This document shows, piece by piece, positions 1 to 6,726 of a stretch of DNA of 7,029 bases. Positions within the stretch are counted from its first letter, which is position 1. Each line of letters begins with the position of its first letter. The notes below the pieces were generated by a model. That model was not told the DNA's origin, ran no database searches, and saw nothing but the letters and a program-made list of their open reading frames with translations. Position numbers and translations under genes: made by a program. Source of the DNA: Acetobacteraceae bacterium (GTDB lineage: Bacteria > Pseudomonadota > Alphaproteobacteria > Acetobacterales > Acetobacteraceae); the NCBI GenBank assembly GCA_027340195.1, contig DAHWNE010000435.1, positions 1 through 7,029 on the forward strand. The letters run 5' to 3'.

Positions 1-2
1 CC

Positions 3-776
3 AGCCTGCTCGGCGTCCCGCCCGAGACCATCGCGCTCCGCCAGGGCGATACCGACCTGCTGCCGCTCGGCGGTGGGCACGGCTCCTCGCGCGCGACCTA
101 TATGGCGGGCACGGCGATGGCACGGGCGGCGGCGCGGGCGATCGCCAAGGCCCGCGGCCTGGCGGCGGCGGCGCTGGAGGTGGCGGAGAGCGACCTCGCC
201 TTCGCCGACGGGGTCTTCCGCGCGGCCGGCACCAACCGCAGCATCGGGTTGGCCGCCCTCGCCGCCGCCGCGGCGGGCGCGTTGGATACCTACGAAGTCT
301 TCACCCGCGAGGCGATGACCTTCCCCAACGGCTGCCACGTGGTCGAGGTGGAGATCGACCCCGAGACCGGGGCGGTCACCCTGGACCGGCATACGGCGGT
401 GGACGACTACGGCGTGGTGGTGAACCCGCGGCTCGCCACCGGTCAGGCGCATGGCGCGATCGCCCAGGGGGCGGGGCAGGCGTTGCGCGAGGCGGCGGTC
501 TATGACCCGGCCGGCCAGCCGCTGACCGGATCGTTCCAGGACTACGCGCTGCCGCGCGCGGCGGATCTTCCCGCCTTCGATCTCGGTTTCGCCGCCACGC
601 CCTGCGCCACCAACCCGCTCGGCGTGAAGGGTTGCGGCGAGGCGGCAACGGTCGGGGTCTATCCCGCCATCGTCAACGCGGTGCTGGACGCGCTGGCCCC
701 GCTCGGGGTGCGCGACTTCGCGGGACCCGCCACCCCGGACAGGATCTGGCGGGCGATCCGCGACGCCGGCGCATGA
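3..776 (+). CDS. Xanthine dehydrogenase family molybdopterin-binding subunit (CoxL/XdhB-like), C-terminal part
   Basis: The reading frame is open from the left edge and ends at TGA 774-776, leaving 257 residues; proteins of this family usually have about 700-800, so only the C-terminal part is present. These are large subunits of molybdenum hydroxylases, which hydroxylate aldehydes, purines or N-heterocycles (or oxidise CO) with a molybdopterin-cytosine-dinucleotide cofactor. Visible family signatures are a Gly-rich GGGHGSSRATYMAGTA segment near the start, GQAHGAIAQGAGQAL in the middle, and NPLGVKGCGEAATVG near the C-terminus. The Glu codon of GCGEA (639-641) matches the catalytic base of the family. 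The CODH-type active-site loop and the substrate-defining residues lie upstream or are not recognisable, so the substrate cannot be named. The partner FAD and 2Fe-2S subunits are not in view. It is separated from the next gene by 137 bases and a hairpin, so it is probably a different transcription unit. The family call is secure; the exact enzyme is open. Confidence 0.9.
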   Translation, partial: SLLGVPPETIALRQGDTDLLPLGGGHGSSRATYMAGTAMARAAARAIAKARGLAAAALEVAESDLAFADGVFRAAGTNRSIGLAALAAAAAGALDTYEVFTREAMTFPNGCHVVEVEIDPETGAVTLDRHTAVDDYGVVVNPRLATGQAHGAIAQGAGQALREAAVYDPAGQPLTGSFQDYALPRAADLPAFDLGFAATPCATNPLGVKGCGEAATVGVYPAIVNAVLDALAPLGVRDFAGPATPDRIWRAIRDAGA

Positions 777-784
777 GCGGGGTT

Positions 785-810
785 TAACCGCTCCGCCAGT
801 GGAACGGTTA
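785..810 (+). terminator. Imperfect hairpin after the molybdopterin-subunit gene
   Basis: TAACCG (785-790) and CGGTTA (805-810) form a perfect 6-bp inverted repeat. Inside it, after one mismatch, TCC (792-794) pairs with GGA (801-803), followed by a G-T pair and a 4-base loop. It starts 8 bases after the stop codon, the position expected of a transcript end. No T-run follows, so it is not a canonical intrinsic terminator. It could instead be an operator or a 3'-end-protecting hairpin. Its right arm contains GGAAC, the -35 core of ECF sigma factors, but no convincing matching -10 follows. Confidence 0.35.
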
Positions 811-835
811 TCCGGACCGGGGCATTTCCACCGCA

Positions 836-864
836 TTGACGAAGCCGGCCGCGACGCCCATTCC
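836..864 (+). promoter_or_regulatory. Possible sigma-70-type promoter for the protease-led operon
   Basis: TTGACG (836-841) matches five of six bases of the TTGACA -35 consensus. A 17-base spacer leads to CATTCC (859-864), a poor -10. The position, about 50 bases before the Shine-Dalgarno of the protease gene, is sensible and this is the largest gap upstream of the operon. With a weak -10 and a GC-rich background, this is only a candidate. Confidence 0.25.
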
Positions 865-901
865 CCCAGGTACGCGGCGGCGCCACCCTACCCGTCCACG
901 C

Positions 902-909
902 AAGGAGAG
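902..909 (+). promoter_or_regulatory. Strong ribosome binding site that fixes the protease start
   Basis: AAGGAGAG lies here with its GGAG core 6 bases before the ATG at 914. It decides the start of the protease in favour of ATG 914 over an in-frame TTG at 836. The resulting N-terminus also has the expected basic-then-hydrophobic export signal. Confidence 0.8.
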
Positions 910-913
910 ACTG

Positions 914-2452
914 ATGCAACTCGGCACCGATCGTTCCTCACGCCGCTGGCGCGGCGCCGGCCTCGCGGCGCTCCTGCTGGCCGGCAGCGCCCTCGGCGGC
1001 GGCGCGGTGGCGCTCTGGCGCCACGCCACGCCGCCCCTGATCGCCCCCGCGATGGCCGCGCCGCCCCAGGCCACTCCGGCCGACGCGCTGAACGCCACCC
1101 AGCAGGCGGCGATGTCCACGCCCCTGCCCAGCTTCACCCATCTGGTCCGGGTGGTGAAACCGGCGGTGGTCTCGGTGACCAACTACCTGAAGCAGCACCA
1201 CACGATGGTCCAGCCGGGCGGGCCGCAGCTGCCGTTCCCGTTCAACCAGTTCCCGTTCAACCAGATGCAGCCGCAGATGCAGGCGGTGGAAGCCCGTGGC
1301 TCGGGCTTCATCATCGACAAATCCGGCCTGATCGTCACCAACAACCACGTGGTGAAGGGCGCCCAGCGTATTACCGTCACCTTCGACGACGGCAAGACGG
1401 TACCGGCCAAGGTGGTGGGCACCGACCCGCGCACCGACATCGCCCTGCTCAAGGTTTCGGTCGGGCATCCCCTGCCCTATCTGGAACTCGGCAATTCCGA
1501 CAAGGTGGAACCCGGGGAATGGGTGATCGCCATCGGCAACCCGTTCGGCCTGTCGGAGACGGTGACCGCCGGTATCGTCTCGGCGCTGGGGCGCAATATC
1601 GGTGACGGGCCCTACGACAAGTTCATTCAGATCGATGCGCCGATCAACGAGGGCAACTCGGGTGGTCCGCTGCTCACCCAGCACGGCCAGGTGATCGGGA
1701 TGAACACCGCGATCCTTTCGCCCTCCGGCGGGTCGGTCGGCATCGGCTTCTCGATCCCGTCCAATATGATCCGCAAGATCACCGACGATCTGCGCAAATA
1801 CGGCCACGTCACCCGCGGCTATATCGGGGTGGAGGCGCAGGCAATTTCGGGGGCGATGTCGAAGGCGCTCGGCCTGCCTAACAAGGAAGGGGCGCTGATC
1901 GCGGCGGTCGAACCGGGCACCCCGGCGCAGCGTGGCGGGATCCTCCCGGGCGACGTGATCACCGCGGTCAACGGCGCGCCGATCAAGAGTCCCCGCGACC
2001 TGGCCGATCGCGTGGCCGCGGTGAAGCCGCATAGCCCGGCCAAACTCACCATCATTCGCCACGGCAAGAAGATGATCATCACGGTCGACGTGGCCGAGAT
2101 GCCGAGTTCCAAGCAGCTGGCGGAGAACTTCGCCCCGGCCCATGCGCGCTCCAAGCTGGGCCTCGCGCTGGGGGCGCTGTCGCCGGGGATGGCGAGCCAG
2201 CTCAACCTGCCGGCCGGTACCACGGGCGCGCTGGTGACCGCGGTCAAGCCCGGCTCGCCCGCGCAGCTGGCCGGGATCGCGCCCGGGGACGTGATCGTCG
2301 GCGTCGGCACCACCGAAGTGCATGACCCGGTGGAGGCGGCCAAGGCGATCGATAAGGCGCTGCGTAACGGCGGCAAGGCGGTGGCGTTGCGGATCATGCA
2401 CAACGGCCAGCCGGCCTTCGTCGGGATCACCCTCGGCGCCAAGAAGGGATGA
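914..2452 (+). CDS. degP: DegP/DegQ-like (Do family) periplasmic serine endoprotease with two PDZ domains
   Basis: A 512-residue S1C protease that degrades, and may chaperone, misfolded proteins in the periplasm. Residues 7-13 are basic and about 14-35 form a hydrophobic signal or membrane anchor, followed by an Ala/Pro-rich stretch; cleavage could occur near residues 46-49. The trypsin-like domain carries the triad His145 (TNNHVV), Asp175 (RTDIALLKV) and Ser249 (GNSGGP), all intact, so it should be active. PDZ1 begins near Arg301 (RGYIGVE) and PDZ2 near Ser413. Two PDZ domains exclude DegS, which has one. An LA-loop-like insert before the catalytic His contains a duplicated FPFNQ. The stop overlaps the start of the next gene (ATGA, 2449-2452), indicating translational coupling and making this the first gene of a five-gene unit. 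DegP and DegQ cannot be separated from sequence alone; MucD is another name for similar proteins. Confidence 0.95.
   Translation: MQLGTDRSSRRWRGAGLAALLLAGSALGGGAVALWRHATPPLIAPAMAAPPQATPADALNATQQAAMSTPLPSFTHLVRVVKPAVVSVTNYLKQHHTMVQPGGPQLPFPFNQFPFNQMQPQMQAVEARGSGFIIDKSGLIVTNNHVVKGAQRITVTFDDGKTVPAKVVGTDPRTDIALLKVSVGHPLPYLELGNSDKVEPGEWVIAIGNPFGLSETVTAGIVSALGRNIGDGPYDKFIQIDAPINEGNSGGPLLTQHGQVIGMNTAILSPSGGSVGIGFSIPSNMIRKITDDLRKYGHVTRGYIGVEAQAISGAMSKALGLPNKEGALIAAVEPGTPAQRGGILPGDVITAVNGAPIKSPRDLADRVAAVKPHSPAKLTIIRHGKKMIITVDVAEMPSSKQLAENFAPAHARSKLGLALGALSPGMASQLNLPAGTTGALVTAVKPGSPAQLAGIAPGDVIVGVGTTEVHDPVEAAKAIDKALRNGGKAVALRIMHNGQPAFVGITLGAKKG
1235..1264 (+). repeat. Perfect tandem duplication of a 15-base unit inside the protease gene
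   Basis: TTCCCGTTCAACCAG occurs twice in direct succession (1235-1249 and 1250-1264) with no mismatch. It is in frame and encodes FPFNQ-FPFNQ (residues 108-117), just before a Gln/Met-rich stretch. The place corresponds to the variable LA loop of Do-family proteases. The exactness suggests a recent slippage duplication, and the copy number may vary between strains. Confidence 0.85.
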
Positions 2453-3627
2453 TCCCGGCCTACCGCGACCCGCGCGGCGGAGCCTGCTTCCCGCTCGATC
2501 CGCCGCGCTGGTGCGGGCCCGGAAGGGCGCCGCTGCTGCTGACCGACCTGCCCGGCATCCCCCGCGCCGCCTTCGATCCCGGCGCGCGGGGGGTATGGCG
2601 CTATCGGGCCGCCCTGCCGTTCGCCCCGCGCACCCCGATCACCCTGGGTGAGGGCGCGACGCCGCTGCTGCCGCTCCGCCTCGGCGGGGTGACGGTCGCG
2701 GTGAAGGCGGAGTGGATGATGCCGACCGGCAGCTTCAAGGACCGCGGCACCACGGTGATGCTCTCGCTGCTGCGCGCGCAGGGGGTGCGGGAGATTCTGG
2801 AGGACAGTTCGGGCAACGGCGGCGCCTCGGTCGCCGCCTATGCCGCCGCCGGCGGGATACGCGCCACCATCCTCGCCCCGGAGTCGACCAGTGCCGCGAA
2901 GACCCTGCAGATGCGCGCCCATGGCGCGACGGTGGACCTGATCCCGGGCAGCCGCCAGGACACCTCCGCCGCCGCCGAGGCCCGGGCGGCGTCCGTCTTC
3001 TACGCCAGCCACGCCTGGCACCCGTTCTTCCTTCAGGGCACCAAGACCCTGGCCTACGAAATGTTCGAGGACCTCGGCGGGCAGGCCCCCGACAACGTCA
3101 TCGTGCCCTGCGGCGCGGGGTCGAACGTGCTGGGCTGCGCGATCGGTTTCGCCGAGCTGGTCCGCGCCGGGCTGATCGCCCGCCCGCCCCGCATCTTCGC
3201 CGCCCAGCCCGCCGCCTGCGCCCCGGTGGCGGACGCTTTCGCCGGCCGGCCGCCGGGACCGGTGGCACCCACCATCGCCGAGGGCACCGCGATCGCCGCC
3301 CCGGTCCGCCTGCCGGAGATTCTCGCCGCCCTGCGCGCGAGCGGCGGCGCCGCGGTGGCATTGCCGGAGGACGCGATCGCGGCGGCCACGCGCGCACTCG
3401 CCGCCGCCGGGATGTTCGTGGAACCCACCGCCGCTCAGCCGGCCGCCGCCCTCGAGCGGTTGCTGGCAGAAGGGCGCATCGGCCCGCGCGAGACGACGGT
3501 GCTGGTGCTGACCGGCAGCGGCCTCAAGGCCGCCGCGCGCTGGAGCGAAATGCTGGCCGCGGGGCCGGGGTTTGCCGCCGCCGTCGCCCCGGCGCAGCAT
3601 CCGCCCAGCCAGGGAGTTTCGCCATGA
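2449..3627 (+). CDS. Threonine-synthase-like PLP-dependent enzyme (fold type II)
   Basis: A 392-residue fold-type-II PLP enzyme. PTGSFKDRG carries the Schiff-base lysine, Lys97, and closely follows the threonine synthase consensus, as does SSGN (residues 120-123) for substrate carboxylate and PLP contacts. The phosphate-binding loop reads PCGAGSN (Cys221 to Asn226) and the C-terminal pyridine-contact motif TGSGLK (Thr355-Ser357), where canonical threonine synthases usually have GNxGN and TGHGLK. The N-terminus lacks a clear Cys-pair zinc motif. It could be a true threonine synthase, a cysteate- or diaminopropionate-type paralog, or another lyase; the reaction is not decidable here. The ATG overlaps the protease stop, and its own TGA overlaps the cupin ATG (3624-3627), so all three are probably translationally coupled. 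No threonine-pathway neighbour (hom, thrB) is present, which weakens the case for housekeeping ThrC. The family is secure, the substrate is not. Confidence 0.85.
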   Translation: MIPAYRDPRGGACFPLDPPRWCGPGRAPLLLTDLPGIPRAAFDPGARGVWRYRAALPFAPRTPITLGEGATPLLPLRLGGVTVAVKAEWMMPTGSFKDRGTTVMLSLLRAQGVREILEDSSGNGGASVAAYAAAGGIRATILAPESTSAAKTLQMRAHGATVDLIPGSRQDTSAAAEARAASVFYASHAWHPFFLQGTKTLAYEMFEDLGGQAPDNVIVPCGAGSNVLGCAIGFAELVRAGLIARPPRIFAAQPAACAPVADAFAGRPPGPVAPTIAEGTAIAAPVRLPEILAALRASGGAAVALPEDAIAAATRALAAAGMFVEPTAAQPAAALERLLAEGRIGPRETTVLVLTGSGLKAAARWSEMLAAGPGFAAAVAPAQHPPSQGVSP

Positions 3628-4034
3628 CCGAGGTCATCCGCGCCGCCAGCCGCGCCACCCGCATCGCCAGCCCCGCCCAGTTCACCGGAGCGGTGTTCAA
3701 CGACGAGATCACCGCCCCCACCGCGCCGTCCCGCCTGCGCGCCTCGCTGGTGACGTTCTCCCCCGGCGCGCGCACCGCCTGGCACAGCCATCCCGTCGGC
3801 CAGACGCTGTGGTGCGTCTCCGGCATCGGCCGGGTGCAGTTCGCCGGCGGGCCGGTGCGCGCGCTGCATCCCGGCGATACCGTCGTGATCCCGCCCGACA
3901 TGCGCCACTGGCACGGCGCCGCCCCGGACCGGGTGTTCGCCCATGTCGCGATGTCCGAGCAGACCGCGGACGGCGGCTCCACCCGATGGTTCGAGCATGT
4001 CGCCGACGCCGACTACGCCCGCGCCCCCGAATAG
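3624..4034 (+). CDS. Small cupin resembling manganese-dependent hydroxynitrile lyases
   Basis: A 136-residue single-domain cupin. The start is ATG 3624, with AGGGAG at 3611-3616 at good spacing; it overlaps the preceding stop. Motif 1 is GARTAWHSHPVGQTL, giving metal ligands His54, His56 and Gln60. Motif 2 is HPGDTVVIPPDMRHWHGAAP, giving His95, with His97 next to it and His107 further on. The His-His-Gln-His set, the Gln in place of the usual Glu, and the TRWFEHVADADY ending strongly resemble, from memory, bacterial cupins such as the Granulicella and Acidobacterium (R)-selective hydroxynitrile lyases that bind manganese. Many relatives have no known natural substrate, and lyase activity in them can be incidental. 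No signal peptide is seen, so it is cytoplasmic. In the operon it precedes hpnI by 6 bases. A role in hopanoid synthesis is not indicated by the sequence. Confidence 0.85.
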   Translation: MTEVIRAASRATRIASPAQFTGAVFNDEITAPTAPSRLRASLVTFSPGARTAWHSHPVGQTLWCVSGIGRVQFAGGPVRALHPGDTVVIPPDMRHWHGAAPDRVFAHVAMSEQTADGGSTRWFEHVADADYARAPE

Positions 4035-4040
4035 CGCCGC

Positions 4041-5156
4041 ATGATCCTGGCGGTGCTGGCCGCGCTGGCCGCCGCCGCCGGGGCCGGGCAAGCGCTGGCC
4101 GGCTGGCGGGCGGTGGCCCGATTCGCCGCCCGCCCCCGGCCCGCGCCCGCCCATCGCCCGCCGGTGAGCGTGCTGAAGCCGCTGCATGGCGACGAGCCTT
4201 GTCTCGAGGCCGCGCTCGGCACCCTCTGCGCGCAGGAGTATCCGCGCTTCGAGGTGATCTGCGGCGTGCAGGACCCGGCCGATCCCGCCATCGCCGTGGT
4301 GCGCCGGGTGCAGGCGCGGTTCCCCGGCCGGACGATCCGGCTGGTGGTCGATCCGCGCCCGCACGGGGCCAATCGGAAAGTGGCCAATCTGATCAACATG
4401 CTGCCTTCGGCGCGGCACGCGGTGCTGGCGATCGCCGATTCGGACCTGATGGTCCCCCCCGGCTGGCTGGACCTGCTGGTCGCCGCCCTGGCTCCGGCCG
4501 AGGTCGGGCTGGTGACCACGCTCTATGCCGGACGGCCGGCGGATGGGCGGTGGGTGCAGCGCCTCGGCGCCGAGGCGATCAGCCACGGCTTCCTGCCCGG
4601 CGCGCTGCTTGCCCGCGCCCTCGGCCGGCAGGACTGCCTGGGGGCGACCATGGTGCTGCGCCGCGCCACGCTCGAACGGATCGGCGGGCTCGAGGCGCTT
4701 GCGGATCATCTGGCCGATGACAATGTCCTCGGCCAGCTGGTCCGCGCGCAGGGGCTGCGCGTGGCGCTGGCCGACACGGTGGCGCAAACCATCGTCGCCG
4801 AGACCGCGTTGGGCGCGCTCTGGCGCCACGAGCTGCGCTGGGCGCGCACCATCCGCGCCCTCACGCCGGGGGCGTTCGCGGCCTCGGTGCTGCAATACGG
4901 GGTGTTCTGGGGAATGGCGGCGGTGGCGCTGGCGGGTGGCGCCGTCTGGGCCTGGGGCGTGCTGGCCCTGGCCTGGGCGGCCCGGGCGGCGGCGGGGCGG
5001 GGGATCGACCGCGCGCTGGGCCTGCCCCTTGCATTCTCGGCCCCGGTCTGGCTTCTGCCGCTGCGCGAGCTGATGTCGGCCGGGCTGTGGCTTGCCGCCT
5101 TTGCCGGCAATGGGGTGGAATGGCGCGGCCAGCGCCTGTCCGCCCGTCGCGTGTGA
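4041..5156 (+). CDS. hpnI: HpnI, hopanoid biosynthesis glycosyltransferase
   Basis: A 371-residue membrane GT2/GT21 (ceramide-glucosyltransferase-like) enzyme. In characterised bacteria HpnI transfers N-acetylglucosamine to bacteriohopanetetrol, the first step toward the glucosaminyl and cyclitol-ether head groups. Residues 1-22 are a hydrophobic anchor, then PPVSVLKPLHG opens the catalytic domain. Processive-GT-type residues are Asp78 (VQDPAD), Asp133-Ser-Asp135 (metal binding), Asp226-Asp227 (LADDN, likely base) and HELRW (residues 263-267), the position of the QxxRW motif. The C-terminus has hydrophobic segments at about 283-312 and 328-356 and ends with VEWRGQRL, as in GT21 enzymes. No Shine-Dalgarno precedes the ATG, only 6 bases after the cupin stop, so translation probably depends on reinitiation. 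The pairing with HpnJ directly downstream supports the name strongly. The sugar specificity is carried over from homologs. Confidence 0.92.
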   Translation: MILAVLAALAAAAGAGQALAGWRAVARFAARPRPAPAHRPPVSVLKPLHGDEPCLEAALGTLCAQEYPRFEVICGVQDPADPAIAVVRRVQARFPGRTIRLVVDPRPHGANRKVANLINMLPSARHAVLAIADSDLMVPPGWLDLLVAALAPAEVGLVTTLYAGRPADGRWVQRLGAEAISHGFLPGALLARALGRQDCLGATMVLRRATLERIGGLEALADHLADDNVLGQLVRAQGLRVALADTVAQTIVAETALGALWRHELRWARTIRALTPGAFAASVLQYGVFWGMAAVALAGGAVWAWGVLALAWAARAAAGRGIDRALGLPLAFSAPVWLLPLRELMSAGLWLAAFAGNGVEWRGQRLSARRV

Positions 5157-5178
5157 CCTTTCGGGATTTTCCGCCGCC

Positions 5179-6606
5179 ATGATGAAAACGCTGTTCCTGC
5201 ATCCGCCTTCGTTCGACGGGTTCGACGGAGGCGCGGGCTCCCGCTACCAGGCGCGGCGGGAGATCCGCTCGTTCTGGTACCCGACCTGGCTCGCGCAGCC
5301 GGCGGCGCTGGTGGAGGGCAGCCGGCTGATCGACGCCCCGCCGGCCGGGATCGGCCTGGACGCGGTGCTGAAGGCCGCGCGCGGGTACGAGCTCTGCGTG
5401 ATGCACACCTCCACCCCGTCGTTCGCCTCCGACGTGAAGGTGGCGGCGGCGCTGAAGGCGGCGGTGCCGGGCATCCGCATCGGCTTCGTCGGCGCCAAGG
5501 TGGCGGTGCAGCCGGCCGAGAGCCTGGCCCAGGCGGCCCCGGTGGATTTCGTCGCCCGCAACGAGTTCGACTTCACCATCAAGGAGGTGGCGGAGGGGCG
5601 GGATCTGGCCGCGATCGACGGCATTTCCTGGCGCAACGCCGCCGGCGCGATCGTGCACAATCCGGACCGCGCGATGCTGGAGGACATGGACAGCCTGCCG
5701 TTCGTGACCGAGGTCTATAAGCGCGACCTGCGCATCGAGGATTATTTCATCGGCTACCTGATGCACCCCTATGTCTCGCTGTATACCGGGCGCGGCTGCA
5801 AGTCCCGCTGCACCTTCTGCCTGTGGCCGCAGACGGTGGGCGGGCACCGCTACCGGGTGCGTTCCCCGGGGCATGTGGCCGAGGAGATCCGGCTGGCGAA
5901 ATCCTATTTCCCGCAGGTGCGGGAGTTCTTCTTCGACGACGACACCTTCACCGACAACCTGCCGCGGGCCGAGGCGATCGCGCGCGAGCTGGGCCGGATG
6001 GGCGTGGTGTGGTCCTGCAACGCCAAGGCGAACGTGCCGCGCGAGACGCTGAAGGTGCTGCGCGACAACGGGCTACGGCTGCTGCTGGTGGGCTACGAGA
6101 GCGGCAACCAGCAGATCCTGCACAACATCAAGAAGGGCATGCGGATCGAGGTGGCGAAGCAGTTCACCAAGGACTGCCACGAGCTGGGGATCAAGATCCA
6201 CGGCACCTTCATCCTGGGCCTGCCCGGGGAGACGCGGGAGACGATCGAGGAGACGATCCGCTTCGCGACCGAGATCAACCCGCACACCATCCAGGTCCCG
6301 CTTGCCGCGCCCTATCCGGGCACGTTCCTGTACGACCCGGCGGTGAAGAACGGCTGGCTGGACGCGGCCCATGCCGAGCTGGTGGACGAGCACGGCATCC
6401 AGATCGCGCCGCTGCACTACCCGCATCTGTCGCATACCGAGATTTTCGACAATGTGGAGACGTTCTATAAGCGGTTCTATTTCCGGGCGCCGAAGATCGC
6501 CTCCATCGTGGGCGAGATGGTGCGCAGCCCGCAGATGATGAAGCGGCGGCTGCGGGAGGGGGTGGAGTTCTTCCAGTTCCTGCGGGAGCGGCATAAGGCG
6601 GCGTGA
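5179..6606 (+). CDS. hpnJ: HpnJ, hopanoid biosynthesis radical SAM protein
   Basis: A 475-residue class B (B12-binding-type) radical SAM enzyme. HpnJ is required to convert the glucosaminyl group of bacteriohopanetetrol into the cyclitol ether by ring contraction. ATG 5179 was chosen over an in-frame TTG at 5092, which would overlap hpnI; the N-terminus MMKTLFLHPPSFDGFDGG matches the family start as remembered. Residues 1-150 form a cobalamin-binding-like Rossmann region, without a visible DxHxxG motif. The 4Fe-4S cluster ligands are Cys207, Cys211 and Cys214 in GCKSRCTFC. FFFDDDTFTDN, LLVGYESGN and FILGLPGET follow in the radical SAM barrel. It starts 22 bases after hpnI with no clear Shine-Dalgarno and is the last gene of the unit. 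HpnK, the deacetylase acting between HpnI and HpnJ, is not in the window. The identification is firm. Confidence 0.95.
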   Translation: MMKTLFLHPPSFDGFDGGAGSRYQARREIRSFWYPTWLAQPAALVEGSRLIDAPPAGIGLDAVLKAARGYELCVMHTSTPSFASDVKVAAALKAAVPGIRIGFVGAKVAVQPAESLAQAAPVDFVARNEFDFTIKEVAEGRDLAAIDGISWRNAAGAIVHNPDRAMLEDMDSLPFVTEVYKRDLRIEDYFIGYLMHPYVSLYTGRGCKSRCTFCLWPQTVGGHRYRVRSPGHVAEEIRLAKSYFPQVREFFFDDDTFTDNLPRAEAIARELGRMGVVWSCNAKANVPRETLKVLRDNGLRLLLVGYESGNQQILHNIKKGMRIEVAKQFTKDCHELGIKIHGTFILGLPGETRETIEETIRFATEINPHTIQVPLAAPYPGTFLYDPAVKNGWLDAAHAELVDEHGIQIAPLHYPHLSHTEIFDNVETFYKRFYFRAPKIASIVGEMVRSPQMMKRRLREGVEFFQFLRERHKAA

Positions 6607-6636
6607 GGGGAAGCAACAGCGGCTAAGCTTTTCGGC

Positions 6637-6659
6637 GTCCCGGCCGCCTTGGGCGGGAC
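6637..6659 (+). terminator. Possible terminator hairpin after hpnJ
   Basis: GTCCCG (6637-6642) and CGGGAC (6654-6659) form a perfect 6-bp inverted repeat with CC/GG extending it after one mismatch. It lies 30 bases after the hpnJ stop. On the plus strand only a C/T-mixed tract follows (TCCCTCCTT), so termination would be weak or Rho-assisted. Confidence 0.35.
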
Positions 6660-6683
6660 TCCCTCCTTGCCGTGTCCCTCAGC

Positions 6684-6708
6684 CCCGGCGGCTGATCTGG
6701 CCGCCGGG
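6684..6708. terminator. Perfect 9-bp inverted repeat between convergent genes, possible bidirectional terminator
   Basis: CCCGGCGGC (6684-6692) and GCCGCCGGG (6700-6708) are exact reverse complements around a 7-base loop. It sits between the stop of hpnJ and the stop of the minus-strand HEPN gene, where a two-way terminator would be expected. Neither strand has a T-run after it. No gene was found in the rest of the 120-base gap. Confidence 0.45.
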
Positions 6709-6726
6709 AATCGGACGATGCGTTCC

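Noticed and set aside
836..913. 26-residue N-terminal extension of the protease from TTG 836
   Set aside because: The start codon is weak and there is no ribosome site, while ATG 914 has a strong one and gives a normal export signal.
938..2401. 487-residue minus-strand open frame opposite the protease
   Set aside because: It is a high-GC shadow of a well-supported gene; its product is Arg/Gly/His-rich low complexity with no recognisable domain.
1819..3600. 593-residue minus-strand open frame spanning the protease and PLP enzyme
   Set aside because: It lies opposite two genes with intact catalytic motifs; its composition is that expected of antisense frames in GC-rich DNA.
2712..3623. In-frame upstream extension of the cupin
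   Set aside because: It reads the PLP-enzyme gene out of frame and gives an Arg-rich sequence; a good Shine-Dalgarno and the cupin family length support ATG 3624.
5092..5178. 29-residue N-terminal extension of HpnJ from TTG 5092
   Set aside because: It overlaps hpnI in another frame and adds sequence not found in the family; ATG 5179 gives the expected N-terminus.
3435..5180. 581-residue minus-strand open frame opposite the cupin and hpnI
   Set aside because: It is Gly/Arg/Ala-rich, lacks family motifs, and overlaps three confident genes.
6607..6726. Small RNA or CRISPR-like signal in the convergent gap
   Set aside because: There are two unrelated inverted repeats but no repeated units, spacers or promoter-like sequence; terminators explain them better.
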